A stretch of DNA of 64,000 nt from Bacteroidia bacterium (GCA_030428705.1 JAUIDI010000003.1:248001-312000); one strand, 5' to 3'; positions 37,629 to 46,714 are shown, counted from the first letter of the stretch. The notes: generated from the letters alone by a model not told the origin. Made by a program: numbers and translations.

Positions 37629-39062
37629 ATGCTGTTACCGTTACAAATGGGTGGAGGTGCATCTTTATTGGCCATCGGGTTTGCCATCCTCTTTTTCTTT
37701 ATTATCATTATTTCGTTCATCAGAAGGTACAAGCGATGTCCGTCCGATCGTATTTTGGTCGTTTATGGAAAGGTCGGTACAGGTAATTCCGCCAAATGTA
37801 TCCATGGAGGGGCGGCCTTTATTTGGCCAGTCATCCAAGATTATGAATTTTTGGATTTGACCCCAATCTCTATTGAGGTGGATTTGGCCAATGCATTGAG
37901 TAGGCAGAACATTCGTGTAAATGTACCATCTAGGTTTACCATAGGGATTTCTACAGAGCCAGGCGTAATGCAAAATGCTGCTGAAAGACTGTTGGGCTTG
38001 GGAATGCAGGAAGTACAGGATTTGGCCAAGGAAATCATTTTTGGCCAGCTACGTTTGGTGGTTGCCTCTATGGATATTGAGGAAATCAATTCGGACAGGG
38101 ATAAATTTTTGACCAATATTTCTCAAAGTGTCGAATCGGAACTAAAAAAAGTGGGTTTAAAGCTTATCAACGTAAATATTACTGATATTGTTGACGAGTC
38201 AGGTTATATAGAAGCACTTGGAAAAGAAGCGGCGGCACATGCGATAAATGCAGCACGAAAATCCGTCGCGGAAAAAAACAGGGATGGTTCAATTGGTGAG
38301 GCGAATGCATTACAGGATGAACGTACCCAAGTGGCAGCTGCCAATGCAAAAGCCGTGGAGGGTGAAAATATAGCCAAGATCAATGTGGCAAATTCAGACT
38401 CGTTGCGGAGACAGCGGGAGGCCGAGGCTGAGCGTACCGCGATAGCATCGGAGAAAGTGCAGGCCGCAAAAGCACTTGAAGAGTCTTACGCTGCCGAGAA
38501 AGATGCCGAAATAGCCAGGGCGGAACGCGAACGCAGCTCTCAAATGGCCGATGTGGTCGTGCCTGCCGAAATCGATAAAAGGAAAGTAGAGATCGCTGCG
38601 GAAGCAGAGGCAGAAATGATCCGTAGAAAAGCAAAAGGTGAAGCGGATGCCATTCTTTTTAAGGCGGAAGCCGAGGCCAAAGGTATTTTTGAAGTATTGA
38701 CCAAGCAGGCCGAAGGTTTGGACCGCATCGTAAAAGCTGCAGGTAACGACCCTAAAGATGCCGTTCTTTTGCTTATTGCCGATAAACTTCCAGAACTAGT
38801 TGAAAAACAGGCAGAGGCTATAAAGAATATTAAAATTGATAAGGTAACCGTTTGGGATTCTGGTACAAAGGGAGAAGATGGCAAAAACTCAACGGCCAAC
38901 TTTATTTCAGGCATGTACAAATCCGTTCCACCTTTACAGGAAATGTTCAATATGGCGGGGATGCAATTGCCCGAGTATCTAAAAGGTAAAGATGTTACGG
39001 CTGAAGATGTTGGAACCGTGACAAAGAAATCGGCCACTCCTCCTAAAAAGGAAAAGGAATAA
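37629..39062 (+). CDS. floT: Flotillin-family SPFH protein
   Basis: A 477-residue membrane-scaffold protein. An N-terminal hydrophobic segment (about 10-28) precedes the SPFH/band 7 domain (DRILVVYGKVGTGNSAKCIHGGAAFIWPVIQ; about 37-200). A long Ala/Glu-rich coiled coil with EA-type repeats (about 210-360) and a C-terminal oligomerisation region follow. It matches B. subtilis FloT/YuaG in order and in linkage to an NfeD-like gene. It organises membrane microdomains. It stands between bioA/ketoacyl synthase and bioB. Confidence 0.9.
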   Translation: MLLPLQMGGGASLLAIGFAILFFFIIIISFIRRYKRCPSDRILVVYGKVGTGNSAKCIHGGAAFIWPVIQDYEFLDLTPISIEVDLANALSRQNIRVNVPSRFTIGISTEPGVMQNAAERLLGLGMQEVQDLAKEIIFGQLRLVVASMDIEEINSDRDKFLTNISQSVESELKKVGLKLINVNITDIVDESGYIEALGKEAAAHAINAARKSVAEKNRDGSIGEANALQDERTQVAAANAKAVEGENIAKINVANSDSLRRQREAEAERTAIASEKVQAAKALEESYAAEKDAEIARAERERSSQMADVVVPAEIDKRKVEIAAEAEAEMIRRKAKGEADAILFKAEAEAKGIFEVLTKQAEGLDRIVKAAGNDPKDAVLLLIADKLPELVEKQAEAIKNIKIDKVTVWDSGTKGEDGKNSTANFISGMYKSVPPLQEMFNMAGMQLPEYLKGKDVTAEDVGTVTKKSATPPKKEKE

Positions 39063-39192
39063 ATTCAAAACTAAAGTAAGAGGAATGTGATTTTGGATGA
39101 TATCGAAAAATCCTCCTATATGATTTTTCATTTTATTCAGAATGATATTTTTTGCCCTAATAGCATTACGTAGTAGATCAAAGTAATAAGTG

Positions 39193-39215
39193 TATTTTTG
39201 AATTCTCTATTTTTG
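39193..39215 (+). promoter_or_regulatory. bioB: Two TATTTTTG boxes upstream of bioB
   Basis: TATTTTTG at 39193-39200 and again at 39208-39215 both fit TAnnTTTG. The first lies 19 bp before the ATG at 39220. No clear -33 TTG was seen. Confidence 0.4.
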
Positions 39216-39219
39216 ATTT

Positions 39220-40314
39220 ATGAACGAAACAAGACACAACTGGACCAAAAAGGAAATACTCGCTATCTACAATAGGCCTTTGATGGAACTGCTTTACGAA
39301 GCTGCTACGATTCACAGAAAACATCATGACCCGAATACAGTCCAGGTTTCTACCTTGCTTTCGATCAAGACCGGTGGTTGCCCCGAAGATTGCGGCTATT
39401 GCCCCCAAGCGGCTCGCTACCATACCGATATAGAGACCAACGACTTGATGACCGTATCACAGGTAAAGGCACAGGCACTAAGGGCCAAAGCTTCAGGTAG
39501 TTCAAGGGTCTGTATGGGTGCTGCTTGGCGAAATGTCAAGGATGGCCCCGAATTTGACCAAGTACTTGAAATGGTCCGTACTATCAATAAACTTGATATG
39601 GAAGTGTGCTGTACCTTGGGCATGTTGACCGAAAATCAGGCCAAAAGATTGGCGGAGGCAGGTCTTTATGCTTACAACCATAATCTGGATACATCGGAAG
39701 ATTATTATAAAGATGTAATTTCTACGCGTGCGTTCGAAGATCGCCTTGAGACCATCGATAATGTAAGAAATAGCAATGTGACCGTTTGTAGCGGGGGCAT
39801 AATCGGTATGGGCGAAAAACTCGAAGACCGTGCCGGTATGTTGGTCGCTCTTGCATCATTGAATCCGCAGCCCGAATCGGTGCCGATCAATGCCTTGGTA
39901 GCGGTCGAGGGTACACCGATGCAAGATATCGAACCGATTTCGATATGGGATATGATCCGTATGGTCGCTACGACACGAATCGTTATGCCCGAGACCCAAG
40001 TCCGGTTGTCGGCCGGGCGTACCGAAATGAGCCGGGAAGGACAGGCCATGTGTTTCTTTGCCGGGGCCAATTCTATTTTTGCCGGCGATAAGCTGTTGAC
40101 AACGCCAAATCCTGATGTAAATGAAGATATGGAGATGTTCAGGCTGTTAGGTCTGAACCCACAAAAACCGTTTACCAAGATTTCCCAACCTAAAACCGTT
40201 GAGGCCAAAGATTCGACATTAAAACCTTTAGGGGAAAAACCAAAATGGTCAAGACCGGCGCATAGTATCGCGCGCAACGAAATGGCAAAAGCTTCGATAA
40301 AGACGACGGAATAG
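39220..40314 (+). CDS. bioB: Biotin synthase BioB
   Basis: A 364-residue radical-SAM enzyme inserting sulfur into dethiobiotin. The CxxxCxxC cluster is Cys54, Cys58 and Cys61 (GGCPEDCGYCPQ). The [2Fe-2S] cluster ligands follow in the usual places (RVCMGAAWR, VCCTLGML, TVCSGGIIGMGE), as does the conserved Arg region RLSAGRTEMS. The C-terminal tail is about 20-30 residues longer than E. coli BioB. It lies apart from bioF-bioD and bioA behind the NfeD/flotillin pair. Confidence 0.95.
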   Translation: MNETRHNWTKKEILAIYNRPLMELLYEAATIHRKHHDPNTVQVSTLLSIKTGGCPEDCGYCPQAARYHTDIETNDLMTVSQVKAQALRAKASGSSRVCMGAAWRNVKDGPEFDQVLEMVRTINKLDMEVCCTLGMLTENQAKRLAEAGLYAYNHNLDTSEDYYKDVISTRAFEDRLETIDNVRNSNVTVCSGGIIGMGEKLEDRAGMLVALASLNPQPESVPINALVAVEGTPMQDIEPISIWDMIRMVATTRIVMPETQVRLSAGRTEMSREGQAMCFFAGANSIFAGDKLLTTPNPDVNEDMEMFRLLGLNPQKPFTKISQPKTVEAKDSTLKPLGEKPKWSRPAHSIARNEMAKASIKTTE

Positions 40315-40392
40315 TACTACATTAGCGTAATTTTAAGAATATGTTTTCTTAAGGTTATTTAAATTTGAGGTCGATAAATAACCCCGTCACCA

Positions 40393-41277
40393 TTGAGACT
40401 TCAAGATATTCCGCGTGTACCCACAATTTCCAAAAAGGACTTCATGGAGCATTATTTCAGGCCACAAAAACCGGTGGTTATTGAACGTGCCATCGAAGAT
40501 TGGCCAGCCTTTCAAAAATGGAATCTGGATTATATGAAACGGGTCGCAGGTGAGAAAACCGTGCCGCTATACGATGATAGACCGGTTCATCACGAAGATG
40601 GCTTTAATGAGCCCCATGCCCGAATGAAGATGTCCGATTACATCGACTTGTTAAAGACAGAACCTACCAAATACCGTATTTTTCTTTGGAATATTTTGAA
40701 GGAAGTGCCCGAACTACAGGATGATTTTGCTTTTCCTGATTTTGGCCTGCGATTGATGAAGAAGCTACCGATGTTGTTTTTTGGTGGAAGAAACTCGCAT
40801 ACCTTCATGCATTACGATATCGATTTGGCGAATATTTTTCATTTCCATTTCGAGGGAATAAAGGAATGTATCCTGTTTTCGAGGTCGCAGACCAAATATT
40901 TGTACAAAGTGCCACATTCGTTGATTACCCATGAAAGTATCGATTTTTCGAATCCCGATTATGAAAAATGGCCTGCTTTACACAAGGCTACGGGTTTCAG
41001 AACGCAATTGAAACATGGTGAAGTACTTTATATGCCTGAAGGGTACTGGCATTACATGAAATACTTGACCCCTGGGTTTTCGATGAGCCTGCGTGCCATT
41101 GCCCGAAATCCCAAGAACTTAGGTACGGCCTTTTACAACTTGTTGATCATGCGCCATTACGATGGGCTGATGCGAAAGATAAAAGGGCAAAAATGGATTG
41201 ATCAAAAGAATGAAAGGGCCATTCAGCTCACGAATGAAAATTTTAAAGCTGTCAGGTCGAGCACGGTCGAAACCTAA
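40393..41277 (+). CDS. Cupin-like (JmjC-type) domain protein
   Basis: A 294-residue protein of the cupin_8/JmjC family, probably a 2-oxoglutarate/Fe(II) oxygenase. KPVVIERAIEDWPAFQKW marks the N-terminus, the metal HxD is HYDID (about 136-140) and the distal His is in YMPEGYWHYM. The start is TTG at 40393 (an in-frame stop is 18 bp upstream); the ATG at 40444 would delete the conserved LQDIPRVPTISKKDF. The substrate is unknown, possibly a protein side chain or RNA. It ends 3 bp from the convergent recX. Confidence 0.8.
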   Translation: MRLQDIPRVPTISKKDFMEHYFRPQKPVVIERAIEDWPAFQKWNLDYMKRVAGEKTVPLYDDRPVHHEDGFNEPHARMKMSDYIDLLKTEPTKYRIFLWNILKEVPELQDDFAFPDFGLRLMKKLPMLFFGGRNSHTFMHYDIDLANIFHFHFEGIKECILFSRSQTKYLYKVPHSLITHESIDFSNPDYEKWPALHKATGFRTQLKHGEVLYMPEGYWHYMKYLTPGFSMSLRAIARNPKNLGTAFYNLLIMRHYDGLMRKIKGQKWIDQKNERAIQLTNENFKAVRSSTVET

Positions 41278-41280
41278 GCC

Positions 41281-41754
41281 TTATTTTGTCAGCTCGTTTA
41301 TTTTGTTGTACACCAGCTCACTTTCCCAACCTCGATAAAAAAGATAGTCGGCCAATTTCTTTTTCTTTTTAAGAAGGTCGATACCATCTAGGGACTCCCA
41401 TTTTTTTTCGGCCAAAAGGTGGAATGATTTGAGATAAGCTTCCTCCTGAATTTCTTCAAGGGCCAAAGCTATATTGTATTTCGAAATGTTACGCTGCTTG
41501 AGTTCATTGATTATTCGATTACGCCCCCATTTTTTGATACTGAACTTACCATGGGCAAAAGTTTTGGCAAAACGTTCCTCGTTCAGGTAGCCCTCTTCGA
41601 TCAAATGAACAATGATTTCATCGACAGCCTGATTGCGCATTCCGAGTTGCCATAACTTGTTCGCCACATCTTTATGACAGCGTTCTTGATAAGCACAATA
41701 GTTTTCAAGTTTTTGGGTGGCTTCCTTCAGTGTAAATTTAGGGGTGTGTGTCAT
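41281..41754 (-). CDS. recX: Regulatory protein RecX
   Basis: A 157-residue all-helical modulator of RecA filaments. It has the three-repeat pattern of RecX: YCAYQERCHKDVANKLWQLGM, VDEIIVHLIEEGYLNEERFAKTFAHGKFSIKKWGRNRI and the repeated AYLKSFHLLAEKKW region. The length is typical. It is 40 bp downstream of the DUF3667 gene. Confidence 0.9.
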   Translation of the reverse strand: MTHTPKFTLKEATQKLENYCAYQERCHKDVANKLWQLGMRNQAVDEIIVHLIEEGYLNEERFAKTFAHGKFSIKKWGRNRIINELKQRNISKYNIALALEEIQEEAYLKSFHLLAEKKWESLDGIDLLKKKKKLADYLFYRGWESELVYNKINELTK

Positions 41755-41794
41755 AGGATCGAGGAGGGCTCATAATCAAATGTGCGTAACATTT

Positions 41795-42589
41795 TCAACC
41801 GAATTTTCCGGTTAGATAAACAATGCCGTAACCAACTATTACGATTACAATTGCTAACACCGTTAAAACCGCAATAAACAAAAGTACTTTTAATATCGAT
41901 TGACCGACCGAAAGCCTATAGAGCTTGCCATAGGCATAGGTATAAAACACAAGAAGTAATAAAGAATTTAGGCCATACAATAAAGGATGGGTCACAAGAC
42001 TGATTAGGAACAATATTGAAATAGAAATAAAACTGAGGCCTTGAATGAAACTATTGATTACGATATGCTCACCATAGTTATAAGGCCTGCGATAAATAAT
42101 GAATGCCAAAAAAGAGTAAATCGGTAACAGTAGCACGACAAGGATGTTGAAGTATTTAAGCATGAACTTAGTTTGTTTTTTGCTTGATTCGAGCTGTTCT
42201 GCTTGAAATTCCTCAGATGCGTATGGACCGCCGAACTTTTCGGCCATCCACTCCATTTGTGCTTTTTGTGCCCCTTTATTGGCCTCAATAAATTGTTCGT
42301 CAAAAAAGTTAAAAGTTAGTATGGCAACAGTCATTCCTATTACCAAAAAGGTAAAGGGGTTGACATATTTCTTTCGGGCACCTCCCAGATATTCCCCCAA
42401 CAAAATGCCAGGTTTTGATACCAAGGTTTTAATGGTGAAGAAGTACTTATTGTCCCATCCAAAAACATTTTGGGCTACATCTGAAAGCAGCCCCATTGCG
42501 GTTATTCGCTTTTTTACCACTTTGGCCCCACAATTATCGCAAAAGTTGACGGTATCAGAAAGTTCCGAGTTACAGTTTTTGCATGTCAT
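41795..42589 (-). CDS. DUF3667-type zinc-ribbon membrane protein
   Basis: A 264-residue inner-membrane protein. The N-terminal zinc ribbon (CKNCNSELSDTVNFCDNCGAK) precedes a segment typical of DUF3667 (TIKTLVSKPGILLGEYLGGARKKYVNPFTFLVI). Five hydrophobic segments then run to the C-terminus. Function is unknown; the ribbon suggests nucleic acid or protein contact on the cytoplasmic side. Confidence 0.78.
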   Translation of the reverse strand: MTCKNCNSELSDTVNFCDNCGAKVVKKRITAMGLLSDVAQNVFGWDNKYFFTIKTLVSKPGILLGEYLGGARKKYVNPFTFLVIGMTVAILTFNFFDEQFIEANKGAQKAQMEWMAEKFGGPYASEEFQAEQLESSKKQTKFMLKYFNILVVLLLPIYSFLAFIIYRRPYNYGEHIVINSFIQGLSFISISILFLISLVTHPLLYGLNSLLLLVFYTYAYGKLYRLSVGQSILKVLLFIAVLTVLAIVIVIVGYGIVYLTGKFG

Positions 42590-42611
42590 TTTAAGGTCGT
42601 TTGGCTAAGGT

Positions 42612-42812
42612 TTAGACTTCTCGTTCAAAATAAAGATAATAATACACCGCAGCCCCGAAATTGGTAGTATCTGTCGAAGCTAGGATCCAACCTTCTTTAC
42701 TATAGGTATCAAGAATCGATTGTATTTGTTTCGTGGAATCTTTTAGTATATGTTTTGAATCGAAGGTGAGTTTGCTGTATAGGATAAACGATTCTACTTT
42801 GTATTCTTTCAT
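42612..42812 (-). CDS. DUF4177-like small protein
   Basis: A 66-residue protein, MKEYKVESF...EGWILASTDTTNFG...YLYFEREV, matching the DUF4177 pattern of a small alpha/beta protein. The frame is open to 42980, but the extension overlaps the end of the RNase G gene and is basic and unconserved-looking; the ATG at 42812 is the natural start. A terminator (42882-42915) separates it from RNase G. Function unknown. Confidence 0.65.
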   Translation of the reverse strand: MKEYKVESFILYSKLTFDSKHILKDSTKQIQSILDTYSKEGWILASTDTTNFGAAVYYYLYFEREV

Positions 42813-42881
42813 GAAGTACGGCTTTAAAGAGGTAAAATACAAAAACCTTTGAATACCTAGGTTTCGAAGGGAGGCAAAACG

Positions 42882-42915
42882 AAAAAAGCGACCCCCTGAA
42901 GCAAAAGGTCGCTTT
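42882..42915 (-). terminator. Rho-independent terminator after the RNase G gene
   Basis: On the minus strand, AAAGCGACC pairs with GGTCGCTTT across a loop of about 13 bases and is followed by further T residues; it begins 7 bp after the stop codon. Confidence 0.8.
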
Positions 42916-42921
42916 GATATC

Positions 42922-44472
42922 TTAATAAATGGTTTTGCCGTCTTTGTTCTTAAAACGGTATTCGAGATACGTGTAGGCATCTCTAGGCTGTATTTTAATC
43001 CATCGTTTGTGCTCCAAGAACCACTTGGTACGAATCGATGGAAAACCTTTGGTCAGATAGGCCGCAATAAAAGGGTGCAAGTTTAGTGTGATACTGTTAT
43101 CCTTTGCAGGGCCTTTTAAAAGTTTCTCCAAATCGGTGTTGATTCTATCGACCAACGAAATCGGGGCTTCCACCTCTTGGCCATTAATGCCATTGGGGTT
43201 CGCCTCGGTTGTTTTGATATTCATTTCGGGTCTTACCCGCTGTCTGGTAATCTGTATAAGTCCAAATTTGCTCGGTGGCAATATCTTATGCTTTGCACGA
43301 TCATCTTTCATTTCGTCCCGAAGATGTTCGAATAGCTTTTTTCTATGCTGCGCTTTTACCATATCTATGAAATCGACCACGATGATGCCTCCCATATCGC
43401 GAAGGCGTAATTGCCTGGCTATTTCTGAAGCTGCCAAGAGATTGACCTCTAATGCGGTGTCTTCTTGGTTTTTTGCCTTGTTCGAACGGTTACCGCTGTT
43501 AACGTCTATAACGTGCAAGGCTTCGGTATGTTCTATGATAAGGTATGCACCTTTGCTCATCGATGCGGTACGCCCGAAAGATGTTTTTATCTGACGCTCG
43601 ATTCCGAATTTTTCGAAAATCGGAACTGGTGATTTATACAGTTTGACCATGGACTCTTTGCCCGGTGCAATTTCTTGCACATAGTCTTGAATTTGGGTAC
43701 AAAGCGTTTCGTCATCAACGTGAATTCCCGTAAAGGAGTCGTTGAAAACATCCCTAAGTATACTTGAAGCCCTATTGAGTTCAACAAGTACTTTTGAAGG
43801 TGTTGGCGCCTTGTACAATTTTTTGCACATTGCCGACCACTTGGCCAGCAAGTTTTCTAGATCTTTGTCAAGTTCCGCGACTTTTTTACCTTCTGCAACT
43901 GTTCGAATGATGACCCCGAACCCTGCGGGCTTAATACTCTTCACGAGCCTTTTGAGCCTATCTTTCTCTTTATTGCTCCCGATTTTTTGGGAGACCGAAA
44001 CACGGTCCGAGAAAGGTACCATGACCAGATATCGCCCAGCTAACGAAAGTTCTGAACTTATTCTTGGCCCCTTGGTAGAGATGGGTTCTTTGACAATTTG
44101 GACCAACAACGATTGATTGGCCTTTATGACATCGGTTATCACACCATGTTTGTCAATATCTTTGTCAAACGGAAAGTTTTTTAAGGAGTAGTCTCTCAAC
44201 CTTCCAGAACTCACTTGTTTTATGAACTTAAGCATAGAAGAAAGCTGCGGGCCGAGGTCATGGTAATGCAAAAAAGCATCTTTTTCATAACCAACGTTTA
44301 CGAAGGCCGCGTTCAGACCCGTAACGGGTTTGCGAACTTTCGCCAAAAATATATCGCCGACAGAAAAGTCGTTATTGTCTTCCTCTTTGTGCAATTCAGT
44401 GAGTTTTCCATCCTTTAACAGTGCAAAATCCACGGCATCGGAACTAGATCTTACGATTAATTCTCTATTCAC
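42922..44472 (-). CDS. rng: Ribonuclease G/E family endoribonuclease
   Basis: A 516-residue endoribonuclease of the Rne/Rng family, acting in rRNA maturation and mRNA decay. It has an S1 RNA-binding domain (about 35-130: GDIFLAKVRKPVTGLNAAFVNVGYEKDAFLHYHDL), an RNase H-like middle region and catalytic residues in VIDVNSGNR and GGIIVVDFIDM. The zinc link CPxC of E. coli RNase E is not seen. I chose the GTG at 44472, giving NRELIVRSSSDAVDFALLKDG, the usual flavobacterial N-terminus; an upstream ATG at 44511 adds 13 unconserved residues. Confidence 0.9.
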   Translation of the reverse strand: MNRELIVRSSSDAVDFALLKDGKLTELHKEEDNNDFSVGDIFLAKVRKPVTGLNAAFVNVGYEKDAFLHYHDLGPQLSSMLKFIKQVSSGRLRDYSLKNFPFDKDIDKHGVITDVIKANQSLLVQIVKEPISTKGPRISSELSLAGRYLVMVPFSDRVSVSQKIGSNKEKDRLKRLVKSIKPAGFGVIIRTVAEGKKVAELDKDLENLLAKWSAMCKKLYKAPTPSKVLVELNRASSILRDVFNDSFTGIHVDDETLCTQIQDYVQEIAPGKESMVKLYKSPVPIFEKFGIERQIKTSFGRTASMSKGAYLIIEHTEALHVIDVNSGNRSNKAKNQEDTALEVNLLAASEIARQLRLRDMGGIIVVDFIDMVKAQHRKKLFEHLRDEMKDDRAKHKILPPSKFGLIQITRQRVRPEMNIKTTEANPNGINGQEVEAPISLVDRINTDLEKLLKGPAKDNSITLNLHPFIAAYLTKGFPSIRTKWFLEHKRWIKIQPRDAYTYLEYRFKNKDGKTIY

Positions 44473-44594
44473 CTGAATGTATTTATATCTGTCCGTCTTT
44501 TGACGGATCAAATAGATTAAACAATGGTTGAAACAGGTTTGTGAACCTGCCGAAATCCACTACGGAATTTCTATGTCAATGAACGTATTAAAGT

Positions 44595-44622
44595 GAAAAA
44601 GTAGTTCTAGAACTACTTTTTC
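44595..44622. terminator. Perfect 28-bp palindrome at the end of the mini ribosomal gene
   Basis: A complete self-complementary sequence centred between 44608 and 44609, with A5 at one end and T5 at the other. It overlaps the stop codon (44613-44615) of the 29-residue ORF. As RNA it forms a strong hairpin with a T-rich tail in either direction, so it can act as terminator or attenuator between HU/mini-gene and rng. Confidence 0.75.
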
Positions 44623-44702
44623 TTGTGGCGGTTAGCTCTTCTGCGCTTTTTACGCTTATGGGTAGCTACCTTATGTCTTTTTCTTTTTTTACCACTCGGC
44701 AT
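44613..44702 (-). CDS. AURKAIP1/COX24-like mini ribosomal protein (29 residues)
   Basis: A 29-residue, extremely basic protein starting MPSGKKRKRHKVATHKRK and ending in HKKK, made almost wholly of Lys, Arg and His. This is the short COX24_C/AURKAIP1 motif, known from mitochondrial mS38 and from tiny bacterial ribosomal proteins. It lies between HU and RNase G, a placement I recall as conserved in Bacteroidota. It is likely a small-subunit ribosomal protein. The length is below normal gene-finder cut-offs, so it is easily missed. Confidence 0.75.
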   Translation of the reverse strand: MPSGKKRKRHKVATHKRKKRRRANRHKKK

Positions 44703-44730
44703 AAAGTCTTTCTTTAAGGATTACTATAAT

Positions 44731-45021
44731 TTATTTTACCTGTACATTACTTTTAACACCTTCTACAAAAACCTTTGCCGGTTTAAAAGCCGGAATATTG
44801 TGTGCCGGAATCTTAATGGTTGTATTTTTTGAAATATTCCTTCCGGTCTTTTCGGCCCTAGTCTTAATAATAAAACTTCCAAAACCGCGAAGATATACAT
44901 TATCACCACTCTCAAGAGAGGTCTTTACTTCTTCCATAAAGGATTCAACCGTTGCCTGTACATCTCCTTTTTCAATTCCCAGTTTATCTGAGATCTTAGA
45001 TACAATTTCCGCTTTCGTCAT
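44731..45021 (-). CDS. hup: HU/IHF-family DNA-binding protein
   Basis: A 96-residue nucleoid protein: MTKAEIVSKISDKLGIEK, GDNVYLRGFGSFIIKTRAEKTGRN and the DNA-bending arm ending IPAHNIPAFKPAKVF. Length and motifs are typical of HU/IHF; the pattern cannot decide between the two. It lies upstream of the mini ribosomal gene and RNase G on the same strand and diverges from mutY. Confidence 0.93.
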   Translation of the reverse strand: MTKAEIVSKISDKLGIEKGDVQATVESFMEEVKTSLESGDNVYLRGFGSFIIKTRAEKTGRNISKNTTIKIPAHNIPAFKPAKVFVEGVKSNVQVK

Positions 45022-45059
45022 CTTGAATAATTAGATTTTCTGTGTGTTTTTTAGGGATG

Positions 45060-45067
45060 CAAATATA
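45060..45067 (-). promoter_or_regulatory. hup: hup promoter -7 box
   Basis: TATATTTG on the minus strand followed by CATCC, the same sequence as in the rplU promoter. The leader would be about 30 bases. No good -33 TTG at standard spacing. Confidence 0.5.
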
Positions 45068-45158
45068 TAAATTTAATTCAATCTTTCCCTGTAAAGGACT
45101 AATTTTAAGACGAATTCAACTTTTAATACTTTACTTTCGCACTTCACTGATCTTGCCA

Positions 45159-46205
45159 ATGTCGTTTTCACGTAAAATCTTACTTTGGTATTCTAAAAAC
45201 AAACGGGACTTACCTTGGCGAAGCACGAAAGACCCCTATAAAATTTGGCTTTCCGAGATAATGCTGCAGCAGACTCGTGTTGCCCAGGGAATGCCTTATT
45301 ATTACAAGTTTGTTGAGAGATTTCCTTCAATTTTAGATTTGGCCAAAGCTTCGGAGGAAGAAATTTTGAAAATGTGGCAGGGTCTGGGGTATTATTCACG
45401 GGCGAGAAACCTTCATGCCACGGCCAAAATGATCGTTCAAGATTATGGAGGGATTTTTCCAAGTACCTATAAAGAACTATTGAAATTAAAAGGTGTTGGG
45501 GATTATACGGCCAGCGCTATTGCTTCTATATGTTTTGACGAGCCGCGACCCGTTGTCGATGGCAATGTGTTTAGGGTTCTGGCCAGATATTTCGGGGTAG
45601 AACTTGCAATCAACAGTACTGAAGGCACCAAATATTTCAAGCAGCTTGCTACCGAGATAATGGCCGTCGACGATATTAGGGATTATAATCAAGGTATTAT
45701 GGAGTTCGGGTCCATTCAGTGTGCTCCCAAAAACCCTGATTGCGCACATTGCCCTATGAATGATAGTTGCGTGGCATTTCAGGAACAAAAAGTAGCTATG
45801 CTACCGGTCAAAAAAGGTAAGACCAAGGTTCGAAAGCGATTTTTCAATTATTTGGTTCTGCTGACTCCCAAAAGGAAAACCATTTTGAAGCAGCGAAGGG
45901 ATAAGGGAATTTGGCGGCATCTCTGGGAATTTCCCCTGTTTGAATCCGATACGATAATCGATCCCCAAAAAGTTGAGGTACACATAATGGATATGATTTT
46001 CAAGAATGGCGGTTTTAAAATCCATAAATACAATGAGGCCCCTATTGTCCATAAATTGTCCCATCAACATTTATATACCACCTTTTGGATAATTGGGACA
46101 AACAAAGAATTTGACGATGGAATCGACCTTTCTGAACTCGAAAAATATCCAGTTCCTGTTTTAATAGCGGATTTCATGAATACGTTCAAAAATTTGTATT
46201 TTTGA
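45159..46205 (+). CDS. mutY: A/G-specific adenine DNA glycosylase MutY
   Basis: A 348-residue base-excision enzyme removing A opposite 8-oxoG. The catalytic Glu33 is in WLSEIMLQQTRV, the helix-hairpin-helix is LKGVGDYTASAI, the catalytic Asp follows in VVDGNVFRVLARYF and the [4Fe-4S] ligands are C-x6-C-x2-C-x5-C (CAPKNPDCAHCPMNDSC). A C-terminal NUDIX-like domain follows. The frame is open to 45042, but family alignment begins at MSFSRKILLWY, so I use 45159. Confidence 0.94.
   Translation: MSFSRKILLWYSKNKRDLPWRSTKDPYKIWLSEIMLQQTRVAQGMPYYYKFVERFPSILDLAKASEEEILKMWQGLGYYSRARNLHATAKMIVQDYGGIFPSTYKELLKLKGVGDYTASAIASICFDEPRPVVDGNVFRVLARYFGVELAINSTEGTKYFKQLATEIMAVDDIRDYNQGIMEFGSIQCAPKNPDCAHCPMNDSCVAFQEQKVAMLPVKKGKTKVRKRFFNYLVLLTPKRKTILKQRRDKGIWRHLWEFPLFESDTIIDPQKVEVHIMDMIFKNGGFKIHKYNEAPIVHKLSHQHLYTTFWIIGTNKEFDDGIDLSELEKYPVPVLIADFMNTFKNLYF
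46197..46204 (+). promoter_or_regulatory. ssb: Candidate ssb promoter -7 box
   Basis: TATTTTTG overlaps the mutY stop codon, 19 bp before the ssb ATG. The -33 element is unclear. Confidence 0.4.
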
Positions 46206-46223
46206 CTGCTATAAATTATCGTC

Positions 46224-46694
46224 ATGAGCGGAACATTGAACAAGGTAATGCTGATAGGGCATTTAGGTGATGAGGTAAAAATGCATTACTTCGAAGGAGG
46301 AGGGTCGATTGGGCGATTTCCGATTGCTACTAACGAAACATATACGAACAGACAGACCGGTGAAAAGGTCACTAATACCGAGTGGCACAATATCGTAGTT
46401 CGCAACAAGGCCGCTGAAATTTGCGAAAAATACCTTAGTAAGGGAGATAAGATCTATGTTGAGGGCCGATTAAAGAACCGCCAATGGCAAGGTGAAGACG
46501 GCAACACCCGATACACGACCGAAGTACATGTTCAAGATTTCACCTTTCTTTCCACCAAAAAAGAAAGTATGGCGAACGCGCAAGGAGGTGCAATGCCCCA
46601 GAACCAAAATACTTCGGCCACCCAAGTAACGCCAAAGGCTCAAGGAACATCTGCGTTGTCAGAACCTGAGCCGGAAGACGACCTGCCGTTCTAG
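46224..46694 (+). CDS. ssb: Single-stranded DNA-binding protein
   Basis: A 156-residue SSB with an N-terminal OB fold (MSGTLNKVMLIGHLGDEVKM, EWHNIVVRNKAAEICEKYLSKGDKIYVEGRLKNRQW), a Gln/Ala/Ser-rich linker and the acidic tail EPEDDLPF that binds partner proteins. It sits 18 bp after mutY and 20 bp before gldE. Confidence 0.95.
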   Translation: MSGTLNKVMLIGHLGDEVKMHYFEGGGSIGRFPIATNETYTNRQTGEKVTNTEWHNIVVRNKAAEICEKYLSKGDKIYVEGRLKNRQWQGEDGNTRYTTEVHVQDFTFLSTKKESMANAQGGAMPQNQNTSATQVTPKAQGTSALSEPEPEDDLPF

Positions 46695-46714
46695 TCAAAT
46701 AAAAACTGTAACTT

